Assembly: GCF_001411805.1 (NCBI RefSeq) | Contig: NZ_CP007212.1 | Coordinates: forward strand, 2,480,001-2,544,000 | Reading direction: 5' to 3' | Source: Burkholderia plantarii | Lineage (GTDB): Bacteria; Pseudomonadota; Gammaproteobacteria; Burkholderiales; Burkholderiaceae | DNA: 64,000 nt | Part shown: positions 45,081 to 56,879 of the stretch, piece by piece | Position numbering within the stretch: position 1 is the first letter of the stretch | Layout of the letters: each line of letters starts with the position of its first letter | Made by a program: the position numbers and the translations under genes | Notes under the pieces: generated by a model | Databases searched by the model: none | Told to the model about the DNA's origin: nothing | The model's input: only the letters and a program-made list of their open reading frames with translations

Positions 45081-47351
45081 TCAGGCGCGGATGCCGCGCC
45101 CGCCCTCCTCGAAGAACTCTCTCACCACCTCGATCTCTCGCGTGCGCTTGAACGGCGGCAGACTCTGCCAGATGCGGCGCCCATATGGCTTGTCGACGAG
45201 CCGCGTGTCGCAGATCATCAGTACGCCGCGATCGGTCTCGGCGCGGATCAGCCGGCCCGCGCCCTGCTTCAGCGTGATCACCGCCTGCGGCAGCTGGTGG
45301 ACCGCGAACGGGCTCAGGCCTTTCTTGGTCAGCGCGTCGAGCCGCGCGGCCAGCACCGGATCGTCGGGCGGCGCGAACGGCAGCTTGTCGATCACGACCA
45401 GCGACAGCGCGTCGCCGCGCACATCCACCCCTTCCCAGAAGCTCTGGCTGCCGACCAGGATCGCATTGCCGTAGGCGCGGAAGCGGTCGAGCAGCTCGGT
45501 GCGGCTCGCGTCGCCCTGCACCAGCAGCGGCAGCTTCCAGCCGCGCGCTTCGATCGTCTCGCGCAGCTTCGCGGCGATCCGGTCGACCGCGCGCAGCGTC
45601 GTACAGAGCATGAACACGCCGCCGCCCGAGGCCTCGATGGCCGGCAGCGCCGCGTCGAACACCGCGTCGGTGAAGGCCGGCGACGACGGCTGCGGCAGGT
45701 CGCGCGGCACGTAGAGCAGCCCCTGCTCGGGATAATCGAACGGGCTCGGCAGCGTCATCGAGCGGCGCGAGCTGAGGCCCATCTGCGCCGCGTAATGCGT
45801 GAAGTCGCCGCGCACCGACAGCGTCGCCGACGTGAAGATCCACGCGCGCGGCACGCCGGCGCGCTGCTTCGCGAAGATCGGCGCGACCGACAGCGGCGTC
45901 TCGTGCAGTTGCACGGTCTGCGAGAACACCTCGACCCAGCGCACCTTCTCCCCCGGGTCATCCTGCGGCTTCGCGCCGGACTCGCCCTCGGGCGCCTTCG
46001 CCGCCGCGTTCGCCTCTCTCGCCGCCTGCGCCGCGGCCGCCTCCGGCGCGACCCAGCCGGCCAGGATGCCCTGCAGCTCGCGCGCGCGGCGCAGGCAGGC
46101 GCCGATCGACTCGGCCCGCTCCGACTGGCTGGCCAGCGCCGTGGCGAGCGCGTCGAGCGCCGCGTCGACGTCGTCGAGCGCGCCGAACAGCGGATGATCG
46201 TCGCCGAGCTGCGCGAGCGACATCCGCACGATGCCGCTGTCCGCGAACGCAAGCCGCACGTCGCGTGCCGCGCGTTCGAGCGCACCGCCGAGCTTGACCC
46301 ATTCCACCGCGTCGCGCGCGTGCGCGAGCCCTTCCACCACGGCGTCGCGCGCGAGTTCGAGGATCTGCGTGGTCGAGAGCGTCTCGCCGAAGAACAGCGT
46401 GGCCGTCTCAGGCAGCTGGTGAGCCTCGTCGAAGATGATGGTGTTGGCGCTCGGCAGCAGTTCGGCCATGCCGGTGTCGCGCAGCATGATGTCGGCGAAG
46501 AACAGATGATGGTTGACCACCACCACATCGGCCTGCTGCGCCTCGCGACGGGCCTGCATCACGAAGCATTCCTTGTAGTGCGGGCACTCCTGGCCGAGGC
46601 AGTTGTCGCGCGTCGAGGTGACCATCGACCAGACCGGCGAGGTCTCCGGCACGCTCGCCAGCTCGGCCTTGTCGCCGCTGCGCGTGATCTTCGCGAAGCG
46701 CACGATCTCCTGCAGGTAGGCGGTGTCCTGCCGCGTCGGCAGGCGGCCGTTGTCGGCCGTGCGCTGCAGGTAGTAGTGGCAGAGGTAGTTGGCGCGGCCC
46801 TTCAGCATCGCGACCGTGACGGGCACCGCGAGCGCGTCGCGCACGGTCGGCACGTCGCGCTGGAACAGCTGGTCCTGCAGGTGCTTGGTGCCGGTCGAGA
46901 CGATCACCTTGCCGCCCCACAGCATGGCCGGCACCAGATAGGCGTAGGTCTTGCCGGTGCCGGTGCCGGCCTCGACGATCAGCGTGTTGTCGGCGCCGTC
47001 ATCGGCCTCGCTGGCCGCGGCCGCGCCGCGCGCGTCCTCGCCGGTCGCGGCGTCGCCCCGCAGCTTGCGTGCCGGGCGCTTGCGATTGTCGAAAATTTCG
47101 GGCTCGGGCAGTTTGCGCGCGGACGCCTCCATCGCGGCGGCGACGGCGCGCGCCATGTCGATCTGGGAGGCGCGCGGACGGTAGCCGTCGAGCGCGCGCG
47201 AGAACAGGCCACCTTCACCGAAGATCGCGTCGAGTTCGGTCACGCGCGCGCGGCTCGGCATCGCCAGGCCGTTCGGCGTCGACGTGCGCGACGGCGCGGC
47301 GGACGGTTCGTCGCGCCGCGCGTCGGCGGTGGCTTCTAACGGAGAATTCAA
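45081..47351 (-). CDS. DinG/YoaA-type ATP-dependent DNA helicase
   Basis: This is a 756-residue XPD-like superfamily 2 helicase with an iron-sulfur cluster, probably acting 5'-3' in repair of stalled forks or R-loops. Walker A is EAGTGTGKTYAYL and the Walker B/DEAH motif is IIFDEAHQLPE. Four cluster cysteines are present: LCHYY, then CLGQECPHYKEC. Motif VI lies near QGAGRLIRAETDRG. The N-terminal ~60 residues are poorly conserved. The acidic and Ala-rich insertions about residues 95-125 and 430-465 look like Burkholderia-specific loops. Confidence 0.93.
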   Translation of the reverse strand: MNSPLEATADARRDEPSAAPSRTSTPNGLAMPSRARVTELDAIFGEGGLFSRALDGYRPRASQIDMARAVAAAMEASARKLPEPEIFDNRKRPARKLRGDAATGEDARGAAAASEADDGADNTLIVEAGTGTGKTYAYLVPAMLWGGKVIVSTGTKHLQDQLFQRDVPTVRDALAVPVTVAMLKGRANYLCHYYLQRTADNGRLPTRQDTAYLQEIVRFAKITRSGDKAELASVPETSPVWSMVTSTRDNCLGQECPHYKECFVMQARREAQQADVVVVNHHLFFADIMLRDTGMAELLPSANTIIFDEAHQLPETATLFFGETLSTTQILELARDAVVEGLAHARDAVEWVKLGGALERAARDVRLAFADSGIVRMSLAQLGDDHPLFGALDDVDAALDALATALASQSERAESIGACLRRARELQGILAGWVAPEAAAAQAAREANAAAKAPEGESGAKPQDDPGEKVRWVEVFSQTVQLHETPLSVAPIFAKQRAGVPRAWIFTSATLSVRGDFTHYAAQMGLSSRRSMTLPSPFDYPEQGLLYVPRDLPQPSSPAFTDAVFDAALPAIEASGGGVFMLCTTLRAVDRIAAKLRETIEARGWKLPLLVQGDASRTELLDRFRAYGNAILVGSQSFWEGVDVRGDALSLVVIDKLPFAPPDDPVLAARLDALTKKGLSPFAVHQLPQAVITLKQGAGRLIRAETDRGVLMICDTRLVDKPYGRRIWQSLPPFKRTREIEVVREFFEEGGRGIRA

Positions 47352-47409
47352 GGCAAGCGGTTCCTATGTCCGGTGCCCGACCCGGCCCCGGCGCTTGCCA
47401 GGCCCACGA

Positions 47410-47625
47410 TCAGGCGTGCTGATCCGGTTCGAGCTGCGACTGCAGCATGATGATTTTGTCCTTGGCCAGCAGCTTTTCCTTCTTCAGCCGATGGAGCGCC
47501 AGGTCGTCGATATCGGATCGGCCTTCCTTCTGCTCGATCTCGCGGGCCAACTGACTGTGCTGCTCCTGCAACGACACCAGCCGGTTGCGCAGGTCCTGCC
47601 TCAGGTCCGCTTGACGGGTTTGCAT
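47410..47625 (-). CDS. YdcH family (DUF465) small coiled-coil protein
   Basis: This 71-residue protein has a heptad pattern throughout (LVSLQEQHSQLAREIEQKE and DDLALHRLKKEKLLAKDKI). That is the DUF465/YdcH signature, in which a C-terminal LKKxKLxxKDxI motif is nearly invariant. Function is unknown; a hairpin of two helices is expected. The start at 47625 gives the standard length. It lies 58 bp upstream of the helicase gene on the same strand and may be co-transcribed with it. Confidence 0.9.
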   Translation of the reverse strand: MQTRQADLRQDLRNRLVSLQEQHSQLAREIEQKEGRSDIDDLALHRLKKEKLLAKDKIIMLQSQLEPDQHA

Positions 47626-47747
47626 GCTCGCCTCCTTCAAAAGAACCGGCGCGACGCAACGGCCTGCATTACCGTTCACGCTTTGCCGGGATTGCGTTGG
47701 AACGAAATCCCCCCTCGCGTCTGGCGTGACGACGTGCGCGGCACGCC

Positions 47748-48464
47748 CTACTGCTGTTGTTGCTGCTTTTCCTTGGCCTTCTGGGCCGCCTGGCGCTGGC
47801 GCTCGGCGACGTCGGCCTGGTGCTGCGCGGCCTCGCGCTGCTTGTCCTCATAGCGCGCGACGTTCTGCGCGCGCTCCTGCGCCTTCTCGGCCGCCTGCGC
47901 ATGCGCGTCGTCGAGCTTGCGCTGGAAATCGGCCTGCTTCTGGTCGTAGGCCTGCTGGTTCGCCGCGTGCTGCGGCCCCTCCGCCCCGCGCTGCGCCTGC
48001 TTCAGCGCGTTCTGGCGCTGCTTGTCCTCATAGGCCGCCGCGTTCGCGGCGTCGGTCGCCGCGCGCTGCGGCGCCTCGGCCTGCTGCCGGGCCGCCTTCA
48101 GCGCGATCTGCTCGTCGCGGCGCTTGGCGCGCACGGCGCGCTGCTCGTCATCGAGCGCGAGCTGCTGCTGGCTGATGCCCGAACGCTCCTCCCGCATCGC
48201 GTCGCGCGCCTTGGTCAGGCAGGCGTTGACGAAGAACCGGCTGTAGCAATCATGTTCGGCCACGGCATAACGATAATTGTTTTCCGCCGTGCGTTGATTG
48301 AGCACTTTTTGGCGGGCATCAAAATCGTGGTCCTGCGTCGATTCGGCGGCGTCGGCGGTGGCCGCCGAATCGGCCGCGGACGCCTGCGCGGCGGCCACGG
48401 ACGACGCGGCGCCGAGCACGAGGGCCAGCGCGGCAACGGTTGAACGGGAGATTGGCAACGTCAT
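47748..48464 (-). CDS. exported Ala/Gln-rich coiled-coil protein
   Basis: This 238-residue protein has a signal peptide (MTLPISRSTVAALALVLGAASSVAAA, cleavage about residue 25-30). A helical domain has two cysteines (EHDCYSRFFVNACLTKARDAM), and then comes a long Gln/Ala/Lys-rich coiled coil. The coiled coil contains degenerate repeats built on YEDKQRxxAxxQ (three or four copies) and ends in five glutamines. It is probably periplasmic. I do not recognise a family; similar unnamed proteins occur across Burkholderia. A start at 48482 is an alternative. Confidence 0.8.
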   Translation of the reverse strand: MTLPISRSTVAALALVLGAASSVAAAQASAADSAATADAAESTQDHDFDARQKVLNQRTAENNYRYAVAEHDCYSRFFVNACLTKARDAMREERSGISQQQLALDDEQRAVRAKRRDEQIALKAARQQAEAPQRAATDAANAAAYEDKQRQNALKQAQRGAEGPQHAANQQAYDQKQADFQRKLDDAHAQAAEKAQERAQNVARYEDKQREAAQHQADVAERQRQAAQKAKEKQQQQQ

Positions 48465-48623
48465 AGGAAAGCAGCGGGACATGGGGCGAATTCTAACACC
48501 GCGTGGCGGCCGTCGCGGCGGGGGCCCCGCGCATTTATGGCAAAATGCCCCGCTCCATTCACCCGCCCGGCCCGGTTCGCCGGCCACGGGCGTTCCAGAA
48601 GGCCGTAGACGCACTCACATCCC

Positions 48624-50954
48624 ATGACGGAAACCGTAGCACTCAAGATCGTTCAGCGCATCGCCACCGAACTCGCGGTCCAGCCGCGCCAGGTCGCGGC
48701 AGCCGTGCAACTTCTCGACGAAGGCTCCACCGTTCCGTTCATCGCCCGCTACCGCAAGGAAGTGACGGGCAATCTGGACGACACGCAACTGCGCCAGCTC
48801 GAAGAGCGCCTGCTGTATCTGCGCGAGCTCGAGGACCGCCGCGCGACGATCCTCGCCAGCATCGAGGAACAGGGCAAGCTGACCGACGAACTGCGCGCGG
48901 CCATCGAGGCCGCCGACAGCAAGCAGGTCCTCGAGGATCTGTACCTGCCGTACAAGCCGAAGCGCCGCACGCGTGCCCAGATCGCCCGCGAGGCCGGCCT
49001 CGAGCCGCTCGCGCAGGCGCTGCTCGCCAACCCGCTGCTCGATCCGCTGACCGAGGCCGCCGCCTACGTGGACGCCGAGAAAGGCGTGGCCGACCTGAAG
49101 GCCGCGCTCGACGGCGCGCGCGACATCCTCTCCGAACAGTTCGGCGAGACGGCCGAGCTGCTCGGCAAGCTGCGCGACTATCTGCACGCCCAGGGGGTCG
49201 TGTCCTCGGCCGTGATCGAGGGCAAGGAAAGCGAGGAAGGCGAGAAGTTCCGCGACTACTACGACTACTCGGAAACGCTGAAGACGGTACCGTCGCACCG
49301 CGCGCTCGCGCTGTTCCGCGGCCGCAATGCCGGCGTGCTGACGGTCAGGCTCGGCCTCGGCGAGGAACTCGACGCGCAGGTTCCGCACCCGGGCGAGGCG
49401 ATGATCGCGCGCCATTTCGGCATCGCGAACCAGGGCCGCCCGGCCGACAAGTGGCTGTCCGACGTCTGCCGCTGGTGCTGGCGCGTGAAGGTGCAGCCGC
49501 ATCTGGAAACCGAGCTGCTCACGCAGCTGCGCGAGGACGCCGAGAGCGAGGCGATCCGCGTGTTCGCGCGCAACCTGAAGGACCTGCTGCTGGCCGCGCC
49601 GGCCGGCCCGAAGGCCGTGATCGGTCTCGACCCCGGCCTGCGCACCGGCGTGAAGGTCGCGGTGGTCGATCGCACCGGCAAGGTGCTCGCCACCGACACG
49701 ATCTATCCGCACGAACCGCGCCGCGACTGGGACGGCTCGCTCGCCAGGCTCGCGCGCATCGCCGCGCAGACGCAGGCCGAGCTGATCAGCATCGGCAACG
49801 GCACGGCCTCGCGCGAGACCGACAAGCTGGCGAGCGAACTGATCGCCAAGCACCCCGAGTTGAAGCTGCAGAAGATCGTCGTGTCGGAAGCCGGCGCGTC
49901 GGTCTATTCGGCCTCGGAACTGGCCGCGAAGGAATTCCCCGAACTCGACGTCTCGCTGCGCGGTGCGGTGTCGATCGCGCGGCGCCTGCAGGACCCGCTC
50001 GCCGAACTCGTCAAGATCGAGCCGAAGGCGATCGGCGTCGGCCAGTACCAGCACGACGTGAACCAGCGCGAACTCGCGCGTTCGCTCGACGCAGTGGTCG
50101 AGGACTGCGTGAACGCGGTCGGGGTGGACGCGAACACCGCCTCGGCGCCCCTGCTCGCGCGCGTGTCGGGCCTCAACGCCACGCTCGCGCGCAATATCGT
50201 CGACTACCGCGACGCGAACGGCCCGTTCCCGTCGCGCGAGCACCTGCGCCGCGTGCCGCGCCTCGGCGACAAGACCTTCGAGCAGGCAGCCGGCTTCCTG
50301 CGCATCAACGGCGGCGAGAATCCGCTCGACCGCTCGTCGGTCCACCCGGAAGCGTATCCGGTCGTCGAGCGGATGCTCGCGAAGATCAGCAAGCGCATCG
50401 ACGACGTGCTCGGCAACCGCGACGCGCTGTCGGGCCTCTCGCCGACCGAATTCGTCGACGACCGCTTCGGCCTGCCGACCGTGCGCGACATCCTCGCCGA
50501 GCTCGAGAAGCCGGGCCGCGATCCGCGCCCCGAATTCAAGACCGCGACGTTCCGCGAAGGCGTCGAGAAGGTCTCCGACCTGCTGCCGGGGATGGTGCTC
50601 GAAGGCGTCGTGACGAACGTGGCCGCGTTCGGCGCGTTCGTCGACATCGGCGTCCATCAGGACGGGCTGGTCCACGTCTCGGCGCTGTCGACGAAGTTCA
50701 TCAAGGACCCGCACGAGGTCGTGAAGGCCGGCCAGGTCGTCAAGGTCAAGGTGATCGAGGTCGACGTCAAGCGCCAGCGGATCGCGCTGACGATGCGCCT
50801 CGCCGATGACGCGAGCGCCGCCGGCACCGGCCGCGGCGCGGGCTCCGGCGCCGATCGCGGCGCGCCGCGCGGCGGTGCCGGACGGCCGCAACGTTCGCGC
50901 GACCCGGAACCGGCCGGCGCGATGGCCGCCGCGTTCGCCAAGCTCAAGCGCTGA
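48624..50954 (+). CDS. tex: Tex family RNA-binding transcription accessory protein
   Basis: This is a 776-residue Tex protein. In order it has the helical Tex_N region (1-190), the YqgF-like RNase H fold (about 325-450, with [19 protein letters not shown]), helix-hairpin-helix repeats ([19 protein letters not shown]) and an S1 RNA-binding domain (about 650-725, with [29 protein letters not shown]). The last ~50 residues are a basic Gly/Arg/Ala-rich tail. All domains are complete. The role is nucleic-acid binding in transcription; in pathogens it affects toxin expression. Confidence 0.96.
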   Translation: MTETVALKIVQRIATELAVQPRQVAAAVQLLDEGSTVPFIARYRKEVTGNLDDTQLRQLEERLLYLRELEDRRATILASIEEQGKLTDELRAAIEAADSKQVLEDLYLPYKPKRRTRAQIAREAGLEPLAQALLANPLLDPLTEAAAYVDAEKGVADLKAALDGARDILSEQFGETAELLGKLRDYLHAQGVVSSAVIEGKESEEGEKFRDYYDYSETLKTVPSHRALALFRGRNAGVLTVRLGLGEELDAQVPHPGEAMIARHFGIANQGRPADKWLSDVCRWCWRVKVQPHLETELLTQLREDAESEAIRVFARNLKDLLLAAPAGPKAVIGLDPGLRTGVKVAVVDRTGKVLATDTIYPHEPRRDWDGSLARLARIAAQTQAELISIGNGTASRETDKLASELIAKHPELKLQKIVVSEAGASVYSASELAAKEFPELDVSLRGAVSIARRLQDPLAELVKIEPKAIGVGQYQHDVNQRELARSLDAVVEDCVNAVGVDANTASAPLLARVSGLNATLARNIVDYRDANGPFPSREHLRRVPRLGDKTFEQAAGFLRINGGENPLDRSSVHPEAYPVVERMLAKISKRIDDVLGNRDALSGLSPTEFVDDRFGLPTVRDILAELEKPGRDPRPEFKTATFREGVEKVSDLLPGMVLEGVVTNVAAFGAFVDIGVHQDGLVHVSALSTKFIKDPHEVVKAGQVVKVKVIEVDVKRQRIALTMRLADDASAAGTGRGAGSGADRGAPRGGAGRPQRSRDPEPAGAMAAAFAKLKR

Positions 50955-50982
50955 CGGCGGCACGCCGCGGCGGCTGGGTGCC

Positions 50983-51016
50983 GAGCCCGCATCGATCGTC
51001 GATGCGGGCTTTTTTC
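50983..51016 (+). terminator. intrinsic terminator after tex
   Basis: A GCCCGCATCGA/TCGATGCGGGC inverted repeat is followed directly by TTTTTT. It begins 29 bp after the tex stop and reads with tex. Confidence 0.88.
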
Positions 51017-51061
51017 GTGCCGCTCGCCGCGTGATGCATGGCCGAACGGCCGGCGCCCGCC

Positions 51062-51093
51062 CATGAAAAAAGCCGCGCGACGCGCGGCTTTTC
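51062..51093. terminator. intrinsic terminator after kup
   Basis: An AAAAAAGCCGCGCG/CGCGCGGCTTTT-type hairpin has an A-run on the left, so it terminates minus-strand transcription from kup, whose stop is at 51136. It may also act on the plus strand. Confidence 0.8.
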
Positions 51094-51135
51094 CTGATGC
51101 CGGGACCGAACCCGCGGCAAACCGCGGCCCCGGCC

Positions 51136-53028
51136 TCAGATCTCGATCTTGGTGCCCAGCTCGACCACGCGGTTCGCCGGAATCGCGAAGAAGTCGGTCG
51201 GTTTCGCGGCGTTCTGGTGCATCCACGCGAACACGCGCTCGCGCCAGATCGACATGCCGGGCAGATGGGTCGGCACCACCGTCTCGCGTGCCAGGAAGAA
51301 CGAGGTGTCCATCAGCTCGAACGACATGTCGTGCTTGCGGCCGATGACCTCGAGCACGGCCTTCACGTCGGGCGTCTCGTTGAAACCGTACTCGGCCCGC
51401 ACGATGTAGAGGCCGCCGCCCGCCTCGCGCACGCTCACGCGCTCGTCGTCGCGCACATAGGGAATGTCGCGCGTGACGAACGTCAGGAACAGCGTGCGCT
51501 CGTGCAGCACCTTGTTGTGCTTGAGGTTGTGCAGCAGGCCGACCGGCACCAGCCGGTCGTTGCCGGTCAGATAGATCGCGGTGCCCGACACGCGATGCGG
51601 CGGATGCGCGAGCAGCCCCTGCAGGAACGGCATCAGCGGAATGCCGTCGGCCGCGGTGCGTTCCTTCACGATATGGCGGCCCTTGAACCAGGTGGTCAGC
51701 AGGAAGAACAGCAGCGCGCCGATGCCGAGCGGCAGCCAGCCGCCCTGCGCGACCTTCAGCAGGTTCGCGCCGAAGAAGCCGAGATCGATGATCAGGAACA
51801 CGCCGATGATGAGCCCGACCAGCATCCGGTTCCACTTCCAGACGTTGATCATCACGACGCAGGCCAGCACCGTGGTGATCACCATCGTCGCGGTCACGGC
51901 GATGCCGTAGGCGGCCGCCAGATTGTCGGACGACCGGAAGCCGATCACGATGCAGAGGATCACGAACAGCAACAGCCAGTTGACCACCGGCACGTAGATC
52001 TGTCCGATCGCGAGATCGGAGGTGTGCAGCACCTTCATGCGCGGCACGTAGCCGAGCTGGATCGCCTGGCTCGTCAGCGAATACGCGCCCGAGATCACCG
52101 CCTGCGAGGCGATCACGGTGGCCACCGTCGACAGGATCACGAGCGGCAGCAGCGCCCAGTCGGGCGCCAGCAGGAAGAACGGGTTCTCGATCGCCTTCGG
52201 GTTCTGCATCAGCAGCGCGCCCTGGCCGAAGTAGTTCAGCACCAGCGACGGGATCACGAGCACGTAGCCGGCGAGCCGGATCGGGCGCGCGCCGAAGTGG
52301 CCCATGTCGGCGTACAGCGCTTCCGCGCCCGTCAGCACCAGCACTACCGAGCCGAGCACCACGTAGGCCTGCAGCACATGGTCGGCCATGAACGAAAACG
52401 CGTAATACGGATTGATCGCCGCGATCACGAGCGGCACGCGCGCGATGTGGTAGATGCCGAGCGCGGCCAGCGTCAGGAACCAGATCACCATGATCGGGCC
52501 GAACAGCTTGCCGACCATCGAGGTGCCGTGGCGCTGGATCCAGAACAGCGCGATCAGGATCACCACCGTGATCGGCAGCACCAGATGCGTGAGTTGCGGC
52601 GTCGCGATCTCGAGGCCCTCGACGGCCGACATCACCGAGATGGCCGGCGTGATCACCGCGTCGCCGTAGAACATGCAGGCGCCGAAGATGCCCAGCGCCA
52701 TCAGGATTCGCGTCAGGTGCCGGCGCGATTCCACCGAGCGCAGCGACAGCGCCATCAGCGCGAGCACGCCGCCCTCGCCGTTGTTGTCGGCGCGCATCAC
52801 GAACATCAGGTATTTGACGCCGACCACCAGCATGATCGCCCAGAACAGCAGCGAGATCACCCCGAGGATCGAGCTCTGCGTGAGCGGAATGCCGTGGGCG
52901 GGACTGAACGCCTCTTTCAGCGAATACAGCGGACTGGTGCCGATATCGCCGAACACCACACCGATCGCCGCGACGGCGAGAGCCTGCAAGGAGGTGTGGC
53001 GTGTGCTCGAGTGGTTCGTGTCGGTCAT
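51136..53028 (-). CDS. kup: Kup family potassium transporter
   Basis: This 630-residue inner-membrane K+ uptake protein works with protons. The N-terminal half carries about 12 hydrophobic helices. The conserved [19 protein letters not shown] is in the first helix and [19 protein letters not shown] in the third. The C-terminal ~150 residues are a cytoplasmic domain ending [13 protein letters not shown]. Length and motifs are complete. It is a single-gene unit between its own terminator and a separate minus-strand operon upstream. Confidence 0.96.
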   Translation of the reverse strand: MTDTNHSSTRHTSLQALAVAAIGVVFGDIGTSPLYSLKEAFSPAHGIPLTQSSILGVISLLFWAIMLVVGVKYLMFVMRADNNGEGGVLALMALSLRSVESRRHLTRILMALGIFGACMFYGDAVITPAISVMSAVEGLEIATPQLTHLVLPITVVILIALFWIQRHGTSMVGKLFGPIMVIWFLTLAALGIYHIARVPLVIAAINPYYAFSFMADHVLQAYVVLGSVVLVLTGAEALYADMGHFGARPIRLAGYVLVIPSLVLNYFGQGALLMQNPKAIENPFFLLAPDWALLPLVILSTVATVIASQAVISGAYSLTSQAIQLGYVPRMKVLHTSDLAIGQIYVPVVNWLLLFVILCIVIGFRSSDNLAAAYGIAVTATMVITTVLACVVMINVWKWNRMLVGLIIGVFLIIDLGFFGANLLKVAQGGWLPLGIGALLFFLLTTWFKGRHIVKERTAADGIPLMPFLQGLLAHPPHRVSGTAIYLTGNDRLVPVGLLHNLKHNKVLHERTLFLTFVTRDIPYVRDDERVSVREAGGGLYIVRAEYGFNETPDVKAVLEVIGRKHDMSFELMDTSFFLARETVVPTHLPGMSIWRERVFAWMHQNAAKPTDFFAIPANRVVELGTKIEI

Positions 53029-53190
53029 GGAAGCGTAACGTTCCGTTCTGGGGTCGGAAAAACGAGCGCTATTCTAACTGGCCCCGTGATCATGCCATCC
53101 GGCAGTGTTGCCGTCATGCCACGCGGCGCGGCCAGTGTAGCATGCGGCCCCGTTTAGGCCAGCCGCTTGCGCGCGCCGGCCGGAAATGCA

Positions 53191-53212
53191 ATCGGCGCCC
53201 GCGGGCGCCGAT
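53191..53212 (-). terminator. probable terminator of the purA-phosphoribosyltransferase unit
   Basis: The perfect palindrome ATCGGCGCCCGCGGGCGCCGAT lies 30 bp after the phosphoribosyltransferase stop on the minus strand. It is followed by only a weak T-rich stretch (TGCATTT), so termination may be partial. Confidence 0.5.
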
Positions 53213-53242
53213 GTCTTCGCTTGCGTATCGCCTCGGGCGGCC

Positions 53243-53839
53243 TTACTGCGCCGTGTCGTCGTTACGCTGGGCGTGACCGCGCTTGGTCCAGGCTGTCAGG
53301 TTGTGCGGCCGCAGCGTGTCCCATTCCTCGAACGGCTGATGGATCCACGGGTTCGTCGCCAGATACTGGACGTGGTAGTCGGGCTTCACCTTCGAACACG
53401 CCTTGTACCAGAGCACGGCCGAGCGCACCGCCGTGACGGACGGATAACGCTCCTTCAGGTGCTGCTGCACGCGTGCGAGCGTGACGCCCGAATCGACCAG
53501 GTCGTCGACGAGCAACACGTTGCCCGAGAGGTTGCCGCGCGTCATCGTGATGTACTGCGCGATGTCGAGGTCGCCCTGCTCCGTGCCGGCCGCCTCGCGG
53601 TACGAACTCGTCGCGAGGATCGCGAGCGGCAGATCGTAGATCCGCGACAGCTGATCGCCCACGCGCAGGCCGCCGCGCGCGAGGCACAGGATCTGGTCGA
53701 ACTTCCAGCCCGATTCATGCACCGCGAGCGCGAGCAGTTCGACGAGCCGGTGATACTCGTCCCAGCCGACCCAGAGGTTTCGTTCGTCGTTGCGCGGATC
53801 GGCCATCGCGATCGGCGCGCCGTGATTGGCTTGCGTCAT
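53243..53839 (-). CDS. phosphoribosyltransferase (purine type)
   Basis: This is a 198-residue type I phosphoribosyltransferase, probably acting on hypoxanthine, guanine or xanthine. The PRPP-binding motif is VLLVDDLVDSGVTL (about residue 110). Substrate-site features include CLARGGLRVGDQLSRI and the C-terminal PWIHQPFEEWDTL. It directly follows purA (7 bp), which supports a purine role. Family members in Burkholderia are named hypoxanthine-guanine phosphoribosyltransferase or just phosphoribosyltransferase; the base preference cannot be read from sequence. Confidence 0.9.
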   Translation of the reverse strand: MTQANHGAPIAMADPRNDERNLWVGWDEYHRLVELLALAVHESGWKFDQILCLARGGLRVGDQLSRIYDLPLAILATSSYREAAGTEQGDLDIAQYITMTRGNLSGNVLLVDDLVDSGVTLARVQQHLKERYPSVTAVRSAVLWYKACSKVKPDYHVQYLATNPWIHQPFEEWDTLRPHNLTAWTKRGHAQRNDDTAQ

Positions 53840-53846
53840 CGTGCTA

Positions 53847-55202
<1,356 letters not shown>

Positions 55203-55329
55203 TTAGCTGGTTAAAAACGTATTCTACATAGGTTCGGCGCGGGTTCCGAATTTTTCCGTTTCGCGTCAACGGCTTCGCGTCAACGATATGGCACCCTAAG
55301 CATCCGCGCCGCCTTGCGGCCGACGCGCT

Positions 55330-56478
55330 TCAGCGCGTCTCGACCACCCATGCGCCGCCGCGTTCGACAAGCGCGCGATCGCAGGCGAATTCGTCGAGCA
55401 CATGGTCGTGCCCCGGCAGTGCCTGGATCACCACCTCGCCCGCATCGCGCAGCGCCGCCACCGCCACGCGCAGCGCGTCGTCCTGGCGCCACGGCGCGAG
55501 GATCGCGGTGCCGCGCGCCTCGACCGGCGAGATCCGCGCGATCTCGCGCAGGTCGAGCGAGAAACCGGTAGCCGGCCGCGCGCGGCCGTAGGCCTGGCCC
55601 ACGTGATCGTAGCGGCCGCCGTTGGCGACCGCGTTCGGCACGCCGTCGACGTAGGCCGAGAACATCGCGCCGCTGTGATAGGCGTAACCGCGCAGGTCCG
55701 CCAGGTCGATCGACACGTCGGCGCCCTGCGCATGCGCGGCGAGCTGCGCGAGATCGTCGAACGCACGCGTGATCTCGGGCAGCGCCGGCAGCACGCGGCG
55801 CGCCTCGTCGAGCACGGCGGCATCGCCGTACAGATGCGGCAGCGCGCGCAGCGCGGCGCGCGTGTCCGGCCCGAGGTCGTCGGTCAATTCGTGCAGCAGC
55901 GGCACGTCCTTGCCGGCGAGCGCGTCGTAGAGCGCCTCGCCGCGCGCGGCGGCCACCGCGTCGCGCGCGAACAGCGCGCCGAGCACGCCGGCGTGGCACA
56001 GATCGAGGCGCACCTTGCCGAGCCCCGCGAGGCGCAGCGCGTCGAGCATCAGCTGCTGCACCTCGAGGTCGGCCTCGAGGCTCGCGTGGCCATAGAGTTC
56101 GGCGCCGATCTGGATCTGCTCGCGCGTCGCGTGCAGGCCGCGCGGACGCGTGTGCAGCACGTTGCCGGCGTAGCAGAGCCGCGTCACGCCCTGACGGTTC
56201 AGCAGATGCGCGTCGATGCGCGCGACCTGCGGCGTGATGTCGGCGCGCAGGCCGAGCGTGCGGCCCGACAGCTGGTCGACGAGGTTGAAGGTACGCAGGC
56301 GCAGGTCGTTGCCGCCGCTCGTCAGCAGCGACTCGAGATACTCGAGCAGCGGCGGCATCACCATTTCATAGCCATACGAACGGAAGCGGTCGAGCAGCCT
56401 GCGGCGCAGCTCCTCGATCTTGCGCGCTTCCGAAGGCAGCACGTCGGCGATATTCTCGGGAAGTAACCAGGTCGACAT
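55330..56478 (-). CDS. hisZ: ATP phosphoribosyltransferase regulatory subunit HisZ
   Basis: This 382-residue histidyl-tRNA synthetase-like protein activates the short-form HisG in histidine synthesis. It has class II synthetase fold motifs ([26 protein letters not shown]) but lacks the anticodon-binding domain and aminoacylation signatures. ATG 56478 ([18 protein letters not shown]) is the family N-terminus; the frame extends 14 codons further. It is downstream of the hflKC-DUF2065 genes and upstream of purA, the normal betaproteobacterial order. Confidence 0.94.
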   Translation of the reverse strand: MSTWLLPENIADVLPSEARKIEELRRRLLDRFRSYGYEMVMPPLLEYLESLLTSGGNDLRLRTFNLVDQLSGRTLGLRADITPQVARIDAHLLNRQGVTRLCYAGNVLHTRPRGLHATREQIQIGAELYGHASLEADLEVQQLMLDALRLAGLGKVRLDLCHAGVLGALFARDAVAAARGEALYDALAGKDVPLLHELTDDLGPDTRAALRALPHLYGDAAVLDEARRVLPALPEITRAFDDLAQLAAHAQGADVSIDLADLRGYAYHSGAMFSAYVDGVPNAVANGGRYDHVGQAYGRARPATGFSLDLREIARISPVEARGTAILAPWRQDDALRVAVAALRDAGEVVIQALPGHDHVLDEFACDRALVERGGAWVVETR

Positions 56479-56646
56479 CGTTACGGTCCTACGACAGAAA
56501 ACAGCGGCGCGCGGGCGCACGCCGGATTGGAATCGGATGGTTCGGACACCCGCACGGCATCCGGCACCACGAAGGCGCCGGCACGGGCAAATCGAGATAA
56601 AACGGGGCCGATCGGCGCGGATCGCGGGCCGGACCGGCGGCCGGCA

Positions 56647-56838
56647 TCAGGTCGCGAAGACGAGCAGCACGAGGCCGAGCACCATCACGATCAGGCCGCC
56701 GATCCGGATATGATGCGGCGGCCGCTCCGCTATTCTACGAAACGTGTCGCGCCAGGCGACCGGAAACACGAACGGGAACGCGCCTTCGACGATCAGCATC
56801 AGCGCGAGAGCGAGCAACAGCGAACCGGCCAGATCCAT
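56647..56838 (-). CDS. DUF2065 family small membrane protein
   Basis: This 63-residue protein has two hydrophobic helices (about 3-23 and 44-62). The linker contains FVFPVAWRDTFRRIAERP, and GLIVMVLGLVLLV follows at the C-terminus, typical of DUF2065 (YjeT). The gene sits directly after hflC in many proteobacteria, as here (41 bp), suggesting a link to the HflKC complex, though no role is proven. Confidence 0.88.
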   Translation of the reverse strand: MDLAGSLLLALALMLIVEGAFPFVFPVAWRDTFRRIAERPPHHIRIGGLIVMVLGLVLLVFAT

Positions 56839-56879
56839 GCGGTATCGACGGCACCGCGCGCGGCGGCACCCCTTGTACG

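Noticed and set aside
51097..53157. A 686-codon His/Arg/Asp-rich plus-strand frame opposite kup.
   Set aside because: The composition is that of a reversed membrane-protein gene, so it is a shadow.
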